This document shows, piece by piece, positions 11,936 to 21,388 of a stretch of DNA of 64,000 nucleotides. The DNA comes from an uncultured Pelagibacteraceae bacterium (GTDB lineage: Bacteria; Pseudomonadota; Alphaproteobacteria; Pelagibacterales; Pelagibacteraceae). The DNA lies in assembly GCA_902636025.1 (NCBI GenBank), contig CACPQG010000001.1:371636-435635 (forward strand), given 5' to 3'. The notes beneath the pieces were generated by a model. The model was not told the DNA's origin and did not search any database. It saw nothing but the letters and a program-made list of their open reading frames with translations. The position numbers and the translations under genes were made by a program. Position 1 is the stretch's first letter; each line of letters begins with the position of its first letter.

Positions 11936-12861
11936 ATAAAATAAAATATTACAAAAATTTTGACGTACAAAAGAAACACAAAAACTCAATTATATTAATT
12001 GGTAATTTTGATGGTGTTCATTTAGGACATCAAAAATTATTTAAAAAAGCGCTGATATTAAAAAAAAGGAAAAAATATAAAATTGGGGTAGTGACATTTG
12101 ATCCAATTCCTAAAATGTTTTTTTTTAAAAAAATTAAAAATTATAGAATATCCAACTTTGATCAAAAGTTGGATATTTTAAAAAGGTTTAAGGTTGATTT
12201 TGTTATTAACAAAAAATTTGATTTAAAATTTTCAAAGATAAAATGTAATCAATTTATTGAAAAATTCCTTTACAAAAAATTATCTGCAAAATTAATTTTT
12301 GTAAGTAATAATTTTAGATTTGGAAATAAGCGTGAGGGAGATGTAAAATTATTAAAATTTTTTGAAAAAAGATTCAAATATAGAATAATAAATCCATCAC
12401 CTTTAAAAAAAAGGAAAAAGATTATATCTTCAACGTCTATAAGGAAACTTTTAGAGAAAGGACAAATCTCTACTGCCAATAAATACTTAGATAGAAATTG
12501 GTCGATACAGGGAATTGTGCAATACGGAAGAAGATTAGGAAAAACTATTGGATTTCCAACTTGCAACATAGACATTGGAAATTATGTGATAGCTAAACCA
12601 GGAGTTTATGCAGTTAAAATCTTAATTAATAAGACAAAAAAAAAACTGAGTGGTATTGCAAACTTGGGTTATAGGCCTACATTTAACCAAAATAAAATTC
12701 TTCTTGAGGTAAATATTTTTAATTTTAAAAAAAATCTTTATAATAAAAAGCTAACGGTTGAGTTTTTGAAGTTTATAAGAGGTGAAAAAAAATTTAATAG
12801 TATAGATGAATTAAAAAAACAGATAAAAAAAGATGTAAAAATGGCTAAAAAATTAAAATGA
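11929..12861 (+). CDS. ribF: Bifunctional riboflavin kinase/FAD synthetase
   Basis: IGNFDGVHLGHQ, RVxQ-like kinase domain GKTIGFPTCNI, GIANLGYRPTF. Confidence 0.95.
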   Translation: MVNKIKYYKNFDVQKKHKNSIILIGNFDGVHLGHQKLFKKALILKKRKKYKIGVVTFDPIPKMFFFKKIKNYRISNFDQKLDILKRFKVDFVINKKFDLKFSKIKCNQFIEKFLYKKLSAKLIFVSNNFRFGNKREGDVKLLKFFEKRFKYRIINPSPLKKRKKIISSTSIRKLLEKGQISTANKYLDRNWSIQGIVQYGRRLGKTIGFPTCNIDIGNYVIAKPGVYAVKILINKTKKKLSGIANLGYRPTFNQNKILLEVNIFNFKKNLYNKKLTVEFLKFIRGEKKFNSIDELKKQIKKDVKMAKKLK

Positions 12862-15596
12862 GCAAAGATCAAATAAACCTTCCAAAAACAGCTTTTTCGA
12901 TGAAAGCAAATCTCCCATTGAAAGAACCTAAGATCGTTGAACATTGGAATAAAATCGATCTTTACAATTTATTAAGAGAAAATAATAAAGGCAAAGAAAA
13001 GTTTGTTCTTCACGATGGGCCTCCTTATGCAAATGGTAATATTCATATGGGAACAGCTTTTAACAAAATTCTTAAAGACATAATTACAAAATTTCATCAA
13101 ATGGATGGCAAAGACTCTGTATATGTTCCAGGATGGGATTGTCATGGTTTGCCGATTGAATGGAAAATAGAGGAACAATATAAAAAAAATAAAAAAAATA
13201 AAAATGACGTGCCAGTCGTTGAATTTAGAAAAGAATGCAGAGAGTTTGCTAATAAATGGATCAAAGTTCATAAAGAGCAATTTAAGAGGCTTGGAGTTGT
13301 TGGAGATTGGGAAAATTACTATTCTACAATGAGTTATGATGCTGAGGCTCAAATAGTAAGGGAATTAGGTAAATTTTTAAAAGAAGGTAGTTTATATAGA
13401 GGCTACAAGCCAGTTTTGTGGTCCACTGTAGAAAAAACTGCTTTAGCTGATGCAGAGGTTGAATATATGGATCATACATCAGATACAATTTATGTTTCGT
13501 TTCATATTCAAAAATCAAAATTAGAAAATCTTTTAGGCGCAGAAGTAATTATCTGGACAACCACACCATGGACGATACCAGCAAATAAAGCTTTAGCTTA
13601 CAACAAATCTTTAAAATATGTTGTAATACAAGTTAATGACAAAGGTGATTTTAACACTAGAAAAATTATAGTTGCAAAAGATCTTTTAAAAAGTGTAATT
13701 GAGGATTGTAAAATTAACGACTACAAAATTATAAGTGAAATAAATGGATCCGATTTTGATGGAGTAGTTTGTTCCCATCCATTCAAGAACGTAGGCTACA
13801 ATTATGATATACCGATGCTCGAGGCAAGGTTTGTTACGACAGAACAAGGCTCAGGAATAGTACATTGCGCTCCAAGCCATGGTCCAGATGATTTTAATTT
13901 ATGTTTAAATAATAATATTAAAGCTGTCGAAACCGTTGATGATGATGGAAAGTATACAAAACATGTTTTAAATTTTGAAGGTATTCATATTTTTAAAGCA
14001 AACCCCATTGTTATTGAGAAGCTTAAAAATGAAAAAAATTTATTAGCAAATGGAAAACTAAACCACTCATATCCTCATTCGTGGAGATCTAAAGCTCCAT
14101 TAGTTCATAGAGCTACACCTCAATGGTTTATTTCTATGGAAAGCCATAAATTAAGAGATAAAGCTTTAAAAGCTATAGATGATACAGAATTTTATCCTGC
14201 AAAAGGGAAAGAAAGATTGAGATCAATGATCGAAACAAGACCAGATTGGTGTGTTTCTAGACAAAGAGTTTGGGGCGTACCATTGCCTATATTTATTTCT
14301 AAATCAGATGGTAAAGTTTTAGTAGATGAAGATGTTTTTGAAAATATTGCGTCTATCTATGAAAAAGAAGGATCAGATTGCTGGTTTTCAGATGACCCAC
14401 AAAAGTTCTTAGGAGATAAATATAAAGCTGAAAATTTTGTTAAACTAAAAGATATTGTTGAGGTTTGGTTTGATAGTGGATCCACACATTCATTTGTTTT
14501 AGAAAAAAGAGGAGATTTAAAATGGCCTGCATCTATGTACCTAGAAGGATCTGATCAACATAGAGGATGGTTTCACTCATCATTATTAGAATCTTGTGGA
14601 ACAAGAGGCAGAGCTCCATTTGAAAGTATCTTATCTCACGGATTTGTGATGGATGGTAAGGGTTTGAAAATGTCAAAATCTTTAGGGAACCAGATCTTTC
14701 CCGAGGATATTTTAAAAAAATATGGAGCAGATATCCTTAGAGTTTGGGTGACTGCATCCGATTACTCTGAAGATTTGAGAATAGACTACTCAATTTTAGA
14801 GCAACATGCTGAAGCATATAGAAAGATAAGAAATACATTTAGATACTTAATGGGAAATATAAATGACAATTATTCAGAGCATGAATATGCTAATATTGAT
14901 ATTAGCAAACTTCCAGAACTCGAAAAATTAATGTTACACAAATTGTATATTTTGAATGAAAAATTTAAAGCAAATTTTAGAGAGTACAACTTTCATGTTT
15001 TGTACAAAGAACTATTAAACTTCTGTACTGTAGATCTTTCTTCATTTTATTTTGATATCAGAAAAGACACTCTATATTGCGATAAAAAAAATTCAGATAA
15101 GAGACAAAGTTGTATTTTAATATTAAATACAATATTGGATGCCTTGCTAAAATGGTTTGCACCAATTTTATCTTTTACGACAGAGGAAATTTTTAGTCTT
15201 TTAAACAAAGATGAAAAAAACAGTATTCATTTAAAAAAATTTCCAGAATTTCCAAAATCTTGGAAAGATGAGGAACTTAATAACAACTGGGAAAAAATTA
15301 ACAAAATAAGAGATATAGCAAATATAAGTATTGAAGAAAAAAGAGCAGCCAAAACAATAGGATCTAGCTTAGAAACTGCAATTGATATCAGATTGAGTAA
15401 GGAACTTTATGATCTTGCAAAAAAATATGATTTTTCAGAAATATGTATAACTTCACTTGCAAATACTATTTTGGATGAAAATGCAAAAGACAACATAGAA
15501 GTAAAAACTTCAAAAGCAAACGGAAAAAAATGTACTATTTGTTGGAAAATTAGAGAAACAGAGTGTGAAAGACACCCAACATGCAATTTTAAATGA
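12858..15596 (+). CDS. ileS: Isoleucyl-tRNA synthetase
   Basis: 912 aa; HDGPPYANGNIHMGTAFNKILKD, KMSKS, GWFHSSLLES. Confidence 0.98.
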   Translation: MSKDQINLPKTAFSMKANLPLKEPKIVEHWNKIDLYNLLRENNKGKEKFVLHDGPPYANGNIHMGTAFNKILKDIITKFHQMDGKDSVYVPGWDCHGLPIEWKIEEQYKKNKKNKNDVPVVEFRKECREFANKWIKVHKEQFKRLGVVGDWENYYSTMSYDAEAQIVRELGKFLKEGSLYRGYKPVLWSTVEKTALADAEVEYMDHTSDTIYVSFHIQKSKLENLLGAEVIIWTTTPWTIPANKALAYNKSLKYVVIQVNDKGDFNTRKIIVAKDLLKSVIEDCKINDYKIISEINGSDFDGVVCSHPFKNVGYNYDIPMLEARFVTTEQGSGIVHCAPSHGPDDFNLCLNNNIKAVETVDDDGKYTKHVLNFEGIHIFKANPIVIEKLKNEKNLLANGKLNHSYPHSWRSKAPLVHRATPQWFISMESHKLRDKALKAIDDTEFYPAKGKERLRSMIETRPDWCVSRQRVWGVPLPIFISKSDGKVLVDEDVFENIASIYEKEGSDCWFSDDPQKFLGDKYKAENFVKLKDIVEVWFDSGSTHSFVLEKRGDLKWPASMYLEGSDQHRGWFHSSLLESCGTRGRAPFESILSHGFVMDGKGLKMSKSLGNQIFPEDILKKYGADILRVWVTASDYSEDLRIDYSILEQHAEAYRKIRNTFRYLMGNINDNYSEHEYANIDISKLPELEKLMLHKLYILNEKFKANFREYNFHVLYKELLNFCTVDLSSFYFDIRKDTLYCDKKNSDKRQSCILILNTILDALLKWFAPILSFTTEEIFSLLNKDEKNSIHLKKFPEFPKSWKDEELNNNWEKINKIRDIANISIEEKRAAKTIGSSLETAIDIRLSKELYDLAKKYDFSEICITSLANTILDENAKDNIEVKTSKANGKKCTICWKIRETECERHPTCNFK

Positions 15597-16090
15597 CAAA
15601 ATTTTTAAACAAAAAAATTTTTTTTTATTTTTTAATTACATTATTAATTTTTACTTTAGATAGAATTTCAAAGATTTATATTATAAATATTGCTGAAACT
15701 TATGGCGAAGTAGATATTTATCTAAATCAATTTATAAATATAATTTTAGTTTGGAATACAGGAATAGGTTTTGGATTATTGTCATTTGAAAAACAATTTG
15801 TTTATAATTTAATTACATTAATAATCGTATTAGTTAATTTTGTAATTTTATACCTTGGTGTAAAGGCGAGTAATTTTAAAGGACTTATATTTTTTGTCAT
15901 TTTGGGTGGATCACTTGGCAACCTATTCGATAGACTTTATTATTCTGCAGTTCCTGATTTTATAGATTTAAATTATAATGATTTTCATTGGTTTATTTTC
16001 AATGTAGCTGATATATTTATTTCTACTGGAATCGTTTGCCTTATTTTTGTTGAATTATTTTTTAATAAAGAGGAAAAACTTAATGCATAA
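15593..16090 (+). CDS. lspA: Lipoprotein signal peptidase
   Basis: LDRISKIY, GGSLGNLFDRL, VPDFIDL, FNVADIFIS. Confidence 0.95.
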   Translation: MTKFLNKKIFFYFLITLLIFTLDRISKIYIINIAETYGEVDIYLNQFINIILVWNTGIGFGLLSFEKQFVYNLITLIIVLVNFVILYLGVKASNFKGLIFFVILGGSLGNLFDRLYYSAVPDFIDLNYNDFHWFIFNVADIFISTGIVCLIFVELFFNKEEKLNA

Positions 16091-16397
16091 AAATATTTTT
16101 TTTTTAGTTTGTACATTTTTTCTATTAAACGCTTGTCAAGCTGTACAAGATGGTTTAGCTGGTAACAAAAATAAAAATAGTGACGAATTTTTAATTGAAA
16201 AGAAAAACCCATTAGAAATACCACCAGATTTTGGCTTACTTCCAAAACCTAACCCAGAAAATGAGGAAGTTAATCAAGCTGATAAGATAGATCAAGATAT
16301 AGAAAAATTATTACAAAATAGTGATATTGATAATAGCTTGGAAAATAAAGATAATTCAGCTGAAGATTTTGTTCTTAAACAAATCAAAAAAAATTAA
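16083..16397 (+). CDS. DUF3035 (BamF-like) lipoprotein
   Basis: Start at MHKNIFFLVCTFFLLNAC (lipobox LNAC); NPLEIPPDFGLLPKP typical of DUF3035; next to lspA as in other alphaproteobacteria. Confidence 0.7.
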   Translation: MHKNIFFLVCTFFLLNACQAVQDGLAGNKNKNSDEFLIEKKNPLEIPPDFGLLPKPNPENEEVNQADKIDQDIEKLLQNSDIDNSLENKDNSAEDFVLKQIKKN

Positions 16398-17557
16398 TGT
16401 TTACTAAAAATATTCGTCTTAAAGGTTTTGGAGCTATTAAGAATAAAAAAAAAAATAAAGCCAATATTCTAAAGTCTCTTAATAATTATAAAAAGCTCAA
16501 ACTTGTAGAAAGTTTTTCAAAAAACTATACCTATAATTTTTCTCAGACCCAAATAAAAAAATATAAAAAATTTAATAATTATAATTTAATTGGTATGGGT
16601 GGATCTTCTCTTGGAGCTAAGGCTATCTATAATTTTTTGAAACCAAAAATAAAAAGAAATTTTACCTTTTTTGATAACCTGTACTCCAAAAAAAAAATTC
16701 TCAAGAAAACAAAGACTCTAAATATTATAATTTCAAAGTCAGGTAATACTCTTGAAACAATTTCAAATTATTCTGCAATTAAAGGAAATAAGAGAAACCT
16801 ATTTATATGTGAAAATACTGATAATTATATTAAATCTTTAGCAAATAAACTTAATTGTGAAATTATTGCTCATAAAAACTATATAGGCGGCAGATACTCA
16901 GTGCTTTCCGAAGCTGGAATGTTGCCAGCAATATTTATGGGACTTAAGGAAGAAAGATTTAAAAATTTTAACAATTTAATAAAAAATAAAAATTTTATTA
17001 ACTCCCTGTTGGATAGCGTATTATCGACTAAATATTTTTTGGAAAAAAAAAAATTTAATTCTATAATTTTAAACTATGACGAACTTTCAATAAATTTATT
17101 TCAATGGTACCAACAACTTATAGCTGAAAGCTTAGGTAAAAATTCAAAAGGTATCTTGCCTTTGATTTCGAGTATGCCAAAAGATAATCACAGTTTAATG
17201 CAGTTATATCTTGATGGACCTAAAAATTCTTTTTTTACTTTTTTTGATGTAAATGATCATGATAAACAAAAAATTAACAATTCTGAGATATTGCATTCGT
17301 TCAGGTTTTTAAAAAATAAAAACTTATATCAGGTTAAATATGCACAAAAAAAAGCTACAGAGAATATATTCAGAAAAAAAAATATACCATTTCGAAGTTT
17401 TAAGGTTTTACTTCGTTCAGAAGAGTCATTAGGTGAATTGTTTACCTTCTTTATGCTGGAAACTATTCTTTTAGGAGATTTAATGAAAGTCAATCCTTTT
17501 GACCAACCATCAGTGGAACTAATTAAAACTGAAACAAAAAGAATTCTAGTAAATTAA
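16397..17557 (+). CDS. pgi: Glucose-6-phosphate isomerase (divergent)
   Basis: GMGGSSLGAKAIYNF, IISKSGNTLET, GRYSVLSEAGMLPA. Confidence 0.85.
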   Translation: MFTKNIRLKGFGAIKNKKKNKANILKSLNNYKKLKLVESFSKNYTYNFSQTQIKKYKKFNNYNLIGMGGSSLGAKAIYNFLKPKIKRNFTFFDNLYSKKKILKKTKTLNIIISKSGNTLETISNYSAIKGNKRNLFICENTDNYIKSLANKLNCEIIAHKNYIGGRYSVLSEAGMLPAIFMGLKEERFKNFNNLIKNKNFINSLLDSVLSTKYFLEKKKFNSIILNYDELSINLFQWYQQLIAESLGKNSKGILPLISSMPKDNHSLMQLYLDGPKNSFFTFFDVNDHDKQKINNSEILHSFRFLKNKNLYQVKYAQKKATENIFRKKNIPFRSFKVLLRSEESLGELFTFFMLETILLGDLMKVNPFDQPSVELIKTETKRILVN

Positions 17558-18117
17558 AATTTTCCAAAGTATATTTTTGATGAACCATACGTTCTCTCTT
17601 CAAGTATTTGAAAATTACTAGGAAATTCGTCTTTAGTTTTCTTATTTCTATGTAAGATAAGTAAACTATTTTGTTTTAAAATTTTTTTTTCGAAAATAGA
17701 ATTTAACAACTCTATAATCTCACTTTGTTTATATGGAGGGTCCATAAAAATGATATCATACTTTCTTTCATTAATTTTTAGTCTTTTAATAAATTTTAAA
17801 ACTTTTTCATTTGATAATTCTATTTGATTATTGAGATCTAAATAAACAATATTTTTTTTTAGTACTTCAAATGCAGGTGAATAGTTTTCACAAAATAATA
17901 CCTTGGACGCTCCTCTGGATAAACATTCAAGGCCAAATGAACCTGACCCTGAATAAAGATCTAGAACAGAGGAATTTAAAATTTTTCTTTCTATAAGATT
18001 CGAGTGTTCAATAATATTAAATATAGATTCCCTTACAATGTCCTTTAGTGGTCGTGTTGTTTTATTAGTTGGTAAAAAAATTTTTTTGTTTTTCAATTTA
18101 CCGCTAATTATTCTCAT
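17554..18117 (-). CDS. rsmD: 16S rRNA (guanine(966)-N(2))-methyltransferase
   Basis: Start at MRIISGKLKNKKI; VLDLYSGSGSFGLECLSRGA, IFMDPPY. Confidence 0.93.
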   Translation of the reverse strand: MRIISGKLKNKKIFLPTNKTTRPLKDIVRESIFNIIEHSNLIERKILNSSVLDLYSGSGSFGLECLSRGASKVLFCENYSPAFEVLKKNIVYLDLNNQIELSNEKVLKFIKRLKINERKYDIIFMDPPYKQSEIIELLNSIFEKKILKQNSLLILHRNKKTKDEFPSNFQILEERTYGSSKIYFGKF

Positions 18118-18118
18118 G

Positions 18119-19378
18119 TTAAGCAACTTTATAAGCAATATCTTTTCGGAAAAAACCTTCTTTCCAGTCAATATCATTTAAAATTTTTAAAGCTTGTTCT
18201 TTTGATTGTTTAAAATCTTTTGTTGTAGTGACCACATTTAATACTCTCCCTCCGACTGCAATATAATCTTCATTTTCAGCTTTTGTCCCTGCATGAAATA
18301 AATATTCATCTTTATTTAGCTTAATATTTTTTAATTGATTAATTTTAATATTTTTTTGATAATCATCTGGATATCCGCTAGAACACAAAACAATACATAC
18401 ACTTTTTTTTTCTTTCCATTTGATTTCAATATTATTTAATTTTTTGTCACAACAAGCTAAAACTATTTTTCCGAAATCTGTTTCTAACATTGGGAGTATG
18501 GTTTGGCATTCTGGATCACCCATCCTAACATTAAATTCTATAAGGTAGGGATCGTTATTTATAATCATTAATCCAATATATAAAAATCCACAATAAGTCG
18601 TACCAAGATCTTTAATACCACTCATGGTTGGTTTTATGATTTTTTCATTAATTTTTTTATCAAGTTCTTTACTATAAAGTCTTGAAGGAGAATATGCCCC
18701 CATACCTCCAGTATTTTTACCAGTATCATTTTCACCAACGCGTTTATGGTCTTGAGCAGTTTGAAAAAATTTATGAGTAATGCCATCGGAAATAATAAAG
18801 TAACTCATTTCTTCACCATCTAAAAATTCCTCAATAAGCACACAGTCAGCCTTGCCAAAACGTCCGTTGAATATTTCTTGAACTGCAAACTTTGCATCAC
18901 TTTCATTTTTGCAAATATAAACTCCTTTTCCTGATGCCAGGCCATCAGCCTTTACTACGACTGGATAATTTAAAGATTTTATGTAATTTAAAGCTAACTT
19001 TTCTTCATTAAAAATTTCAAAATTTGACGTAGGTATTTTATATTTCTTGCAAAGTTTTTTCGTAAAGGTTTTTGATCCTTCTAATTGTGCACTTACCTTG
19101 TCAGGGCCAAAAATTTTAATTTTTGTTTTTTTAAAATATTCAACGATACCCTCTACCAAAGGTTTTTCTGGTCCTACAATTATTAACTCAATGTTTTTTT
19201 CATCGCAAGTTTTGTGAATTTTTTTGAAATCTGAGGTATCTAGATTTATATTTTCAGCAATTAATCCTGTACCAGCATTTCCAGGAAAACAGAATATCTT
19301 ATTGACGACACTTGATTCTTTAAGCTTAAAACAAAGTGAGTGTTCTCTTCCACCACTTCCAATAATTCCAATGTTCAT
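18119..19378 (-). CDS. purD: Phosphoribosylamine-glycine ligase
   Basis: Start at MNIGIIGSGGREHSL; VVKADGLASGKGV, EFNVRMGDPECQ. Confidence 0.97.
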   Translation of the reverse strand: MNIGIIGSGGREHSLCFKLKESSVVNKIFCFPGNAGTGLIAENINLDTSDFKKIHKTCDEKNIELIIVGPEKPLVEGIVEYFKKTKIKIFGPDKVSAQLEGSKTFTKKLCKKYKIPTSNFEIFNEEKLALNYIKSLNYPVVVKADGLASGKGVYICKNESDAKFAVQEIFNGRFGKADCVLIEEFLDGEEMSYFIISDGITHKFFQTAQDHKRVGENDTGKNTGGMGAYSPSRLYSKELDKKINEKIIKPTMSGIKDLGTTYCGFLYIGLMIINNDPYLIEFNVRMGDPECQTILPMLETDFGKIVLACCDKKLNNIEIKWKEKKSVCIVLCSSGYPDDYQKNIKINQLKNIKLNKDEYLFHAGTKAENEDYIAVGGRVLNVVTTTKDFKQSKEQALKILNDIDWKEGFFRKDIAYKVA

Positions 19379-19400
19379 ATATATTTTATACAACTAAATA

Positions 19401-19580
19401 ATGAAAAATAAATTAGCTAAATTAAAATATTTGCCTAATAACTTTGAAATATTAGAAAATGGAGATCATGTTATTTGTGCAGTATCAGGAAAGAAAATAC
19501 AACTTGAAAATCTCAATTACTGGAATGTGGAACTACAGGAGGCCTATTTTTCTTATTTAGAGGCATCAAAAAAAAGGTAA
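19401..19580 (+). CDS. DUF2093-family small protein (59 aa), absent from the supplied ORF track
   Basis: Read directly: MKNKLAKLKYLPNNFEILENGDHVICAVSGKKIQLENLNYWNVELQEAYFSYLEASKKR*; CAV(S/T)G..I.L..L.YW.VE.QEAY matches my recollection of DUF2093. Confidence 0.75.
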   Translation: MKNKLAKLKYLPNNFEILENGDHVICAVSGKKIQLENLNYWNVELQEAYFSYLEASKKR

Positions 19581-19594
19581 GAACTTCTTACCAG

Positions 19595-20458
19595 TTACAG
19601 CTTCCATTTATTATGTGTCCATATCCACTGATCAGGGTTTAGAGATATTTTACTTTCAAGCCAATTATTTAATTTTAATGTAATACTCTTAACATCATCA
19701 TTTTCACTAAAGTATATTGGTTTTTCAACAGTCATATCAAAAAAAATATCATTGCTTCTTTGAATATAAATCGGCACGACTGGACACTTATACTTTTTAA
19801 CCAGTTGTGCTGGAATAGTAGTTGTGTAAGTAGATTTTTTGAATAAGATAGATTTTTCTCCTTCAGTAACACGTTGATCAATCATCAATGCTATAGATAT
19901 ATTTTGAGAGAATGCTTTAATAATTTCTCTCACACCACCCAATCCCTTTTTAATTTGATTTTTACAAATATAACTTTTTCTTAAATTTTCCATTGTTCGA
20001 TTCAAAAATATATTATTCAAAGGTCTATAAACCGCTGATAGCTCAATTCCAGATAATTCAATTTTCATAGCCATTAATTCAAAATTATTAAAATGGCCTG
20101 ATATAAAAATTACAGGCTTTCCCTCATTTTTAATTTTTTCTAGAATTTCAATTCCATTGATAACAATGTATTTTTGTAATTTTTTTGATCTAAATTGATC
20201 GATAAATACGTAATCAGAAAAAATCCTTCCATAATTTCTCCACATGTTCTTTATCAGAATGTCAATCTCTTTATCTGTAATACTTGGAAAACTATTCTTT
20301 AGATTGTTTCTTATCAATTTTCTTGATCTAAAGAATGGACCCAAAATTGATCCTAGTTTTGCACCTAAATTTGAAGCGTTTTTGTATCCAATCAATTTAA
20401 AAATTAAAAAAAATAACTTTATTAATAAAAATTCTATGAAATATCTTAATTGTTTCAT
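19595..20458 (-). CDS. LpxL/HtrB-family lipid A acyltransferase
   Basis: GHFNNFELM (H-x4-D/E-type), AVYRPLNNIFLN, ALMIDQRVTEG. Confidence 0.88.
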   Translation of the reverse strand: MKQLRYFIEFLLIKLFFLIFKLIGYKNASNLGAKLGSILGPFFRSRKLIRNNLKNSFPSITDKEIDILIKNMWRNYGRIFSDYVFIDQFRSKKLQKYIVINGIEILEKIKNEGKPVIFISGHFNNFELMAMKIELSGIELSAVYRPLNNIFLNRTMENLRKSYICKNQIKKGLGGVREIIKAFSQNISIALMIDQRVTEGEKSILFKKSTYTTTIPAQLVKKYKCPVVPIYIQRSNDIFFDMTVEKPIYFSENDDVKSITLKLNNWLESKISLNPDQWIWTHNKWKL

Positions 20459-20461
20459 TCT

Positions 20462-21388
20462 CTATGAAATTAAATCTAAAAATGTTTTTTTATCACTTAT
20501 ATCCAGGTTCATTTTAATATAATCAATATCGTTTCTCAATTCTTTGCTTATTCTGAGGTAATCTTTCTCAGTGGTTACTATTTTTAAATTATTAGTATTT
20601 GCAAACTTTTTGATACTTTCAATTTCATTTTTTTTATAATTATAATGATCTGGAAAAGAAAAATCCCTTGTTATTTTAAACTTATTTTCTTTTAGAGTAA
20701 GATAAAAATTTTCTGGGTTTCCTATACCAGAAAATGCAATATAGTTTTTAGACAAGTCAAACTTTTCAATATTTTCTATCTCATATCTTCCTTCAAAAAT
20801 TTTAATTTTTTTCTTAATTTTTAAAATTTTTTCTTTTATTTCTTCATTATTAATATCTGGCCCATTTAAAAAGACTATATCAACATTTTTTAATGAGGAA
20901 ATTTTTTCTCTTAAGGGACCAGCAGGTATTACACAGCCATTTCCAATCCAATTATTAGAATTAAAGCAACAAATCTTTATATCATATTTAATAGACTTAT
21001 CTTGTAACCCATCGTCAAATACTGCATATTTAAAATTTTTGTTTATAGCCTCATTGCTACATTCTTTTCTAGATTTTTTACTTATCAAATTAGTTCTACT
21101 TTTAATTAATAGTTGTTCATCCTTTTGCTCACTGTAAAACTTTTTTAAAACTGTTGTTTTAATACCTTTTGAATTTAACATTTCGCTTATTTTGATCGAT
21201 AAAGGTGTTTTTCCAGTGCCTCCGATATAAATATTTCCTACACAAATTGTTCTTATTTTAGGAAATTCTAAAACATTTTTGCTTCTAAGAAGACTGTAAA
21301 TAGTTACAATGTTGGATAACGGAGTTAACAAATAGGCAAAAAAGTTGGGTTTTTTTTGATCCCAAAATTTAGGTTTTTTAATAAACAT
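20462..21388 (-). CDS. lpxK: Tetraacyldisaccharide 4'-kinase
   Basis: VGNIYIGGTGKTPL, FDDGLQD, GIGNPENFYLTL, FPDHYNY. Confidence 0.95.
   Translation of the reverse strand: MFIKKPKFWDQKKPNFFAYLLTPLSNIVTIYSLLRSKNVLEFPKIRTICVGNIYIGGTGKTPLSIKISEMLNSKGIKTTVLKKFYSEQKDEQLLIKSRTNLISKKSRKECSNEAINKNFKYAVFDDGLQDKSIKYDIKICCFNSNNWIGNGCVIPAGPLREKISSLKNVDIVFLNGPDINNEEIKEKILKIKKKIKIFEGRYEIENIEKFDLSKNYIAFSGIGNPENFYLTLKENKFKITRDFSFPDHYNYKKNEIESIKKFANTNNLKIVTTEKDYLRISKELRNDIDYIKMNLDISDKKTFLDLIS

Noticed and set aside
12972-13352. Minus-strand 126-aa ORF (and 13324-13518, 12270-12575, 12738-12944)
   Set aside because: Antisense to ileS/ribF with no recognisable domain.
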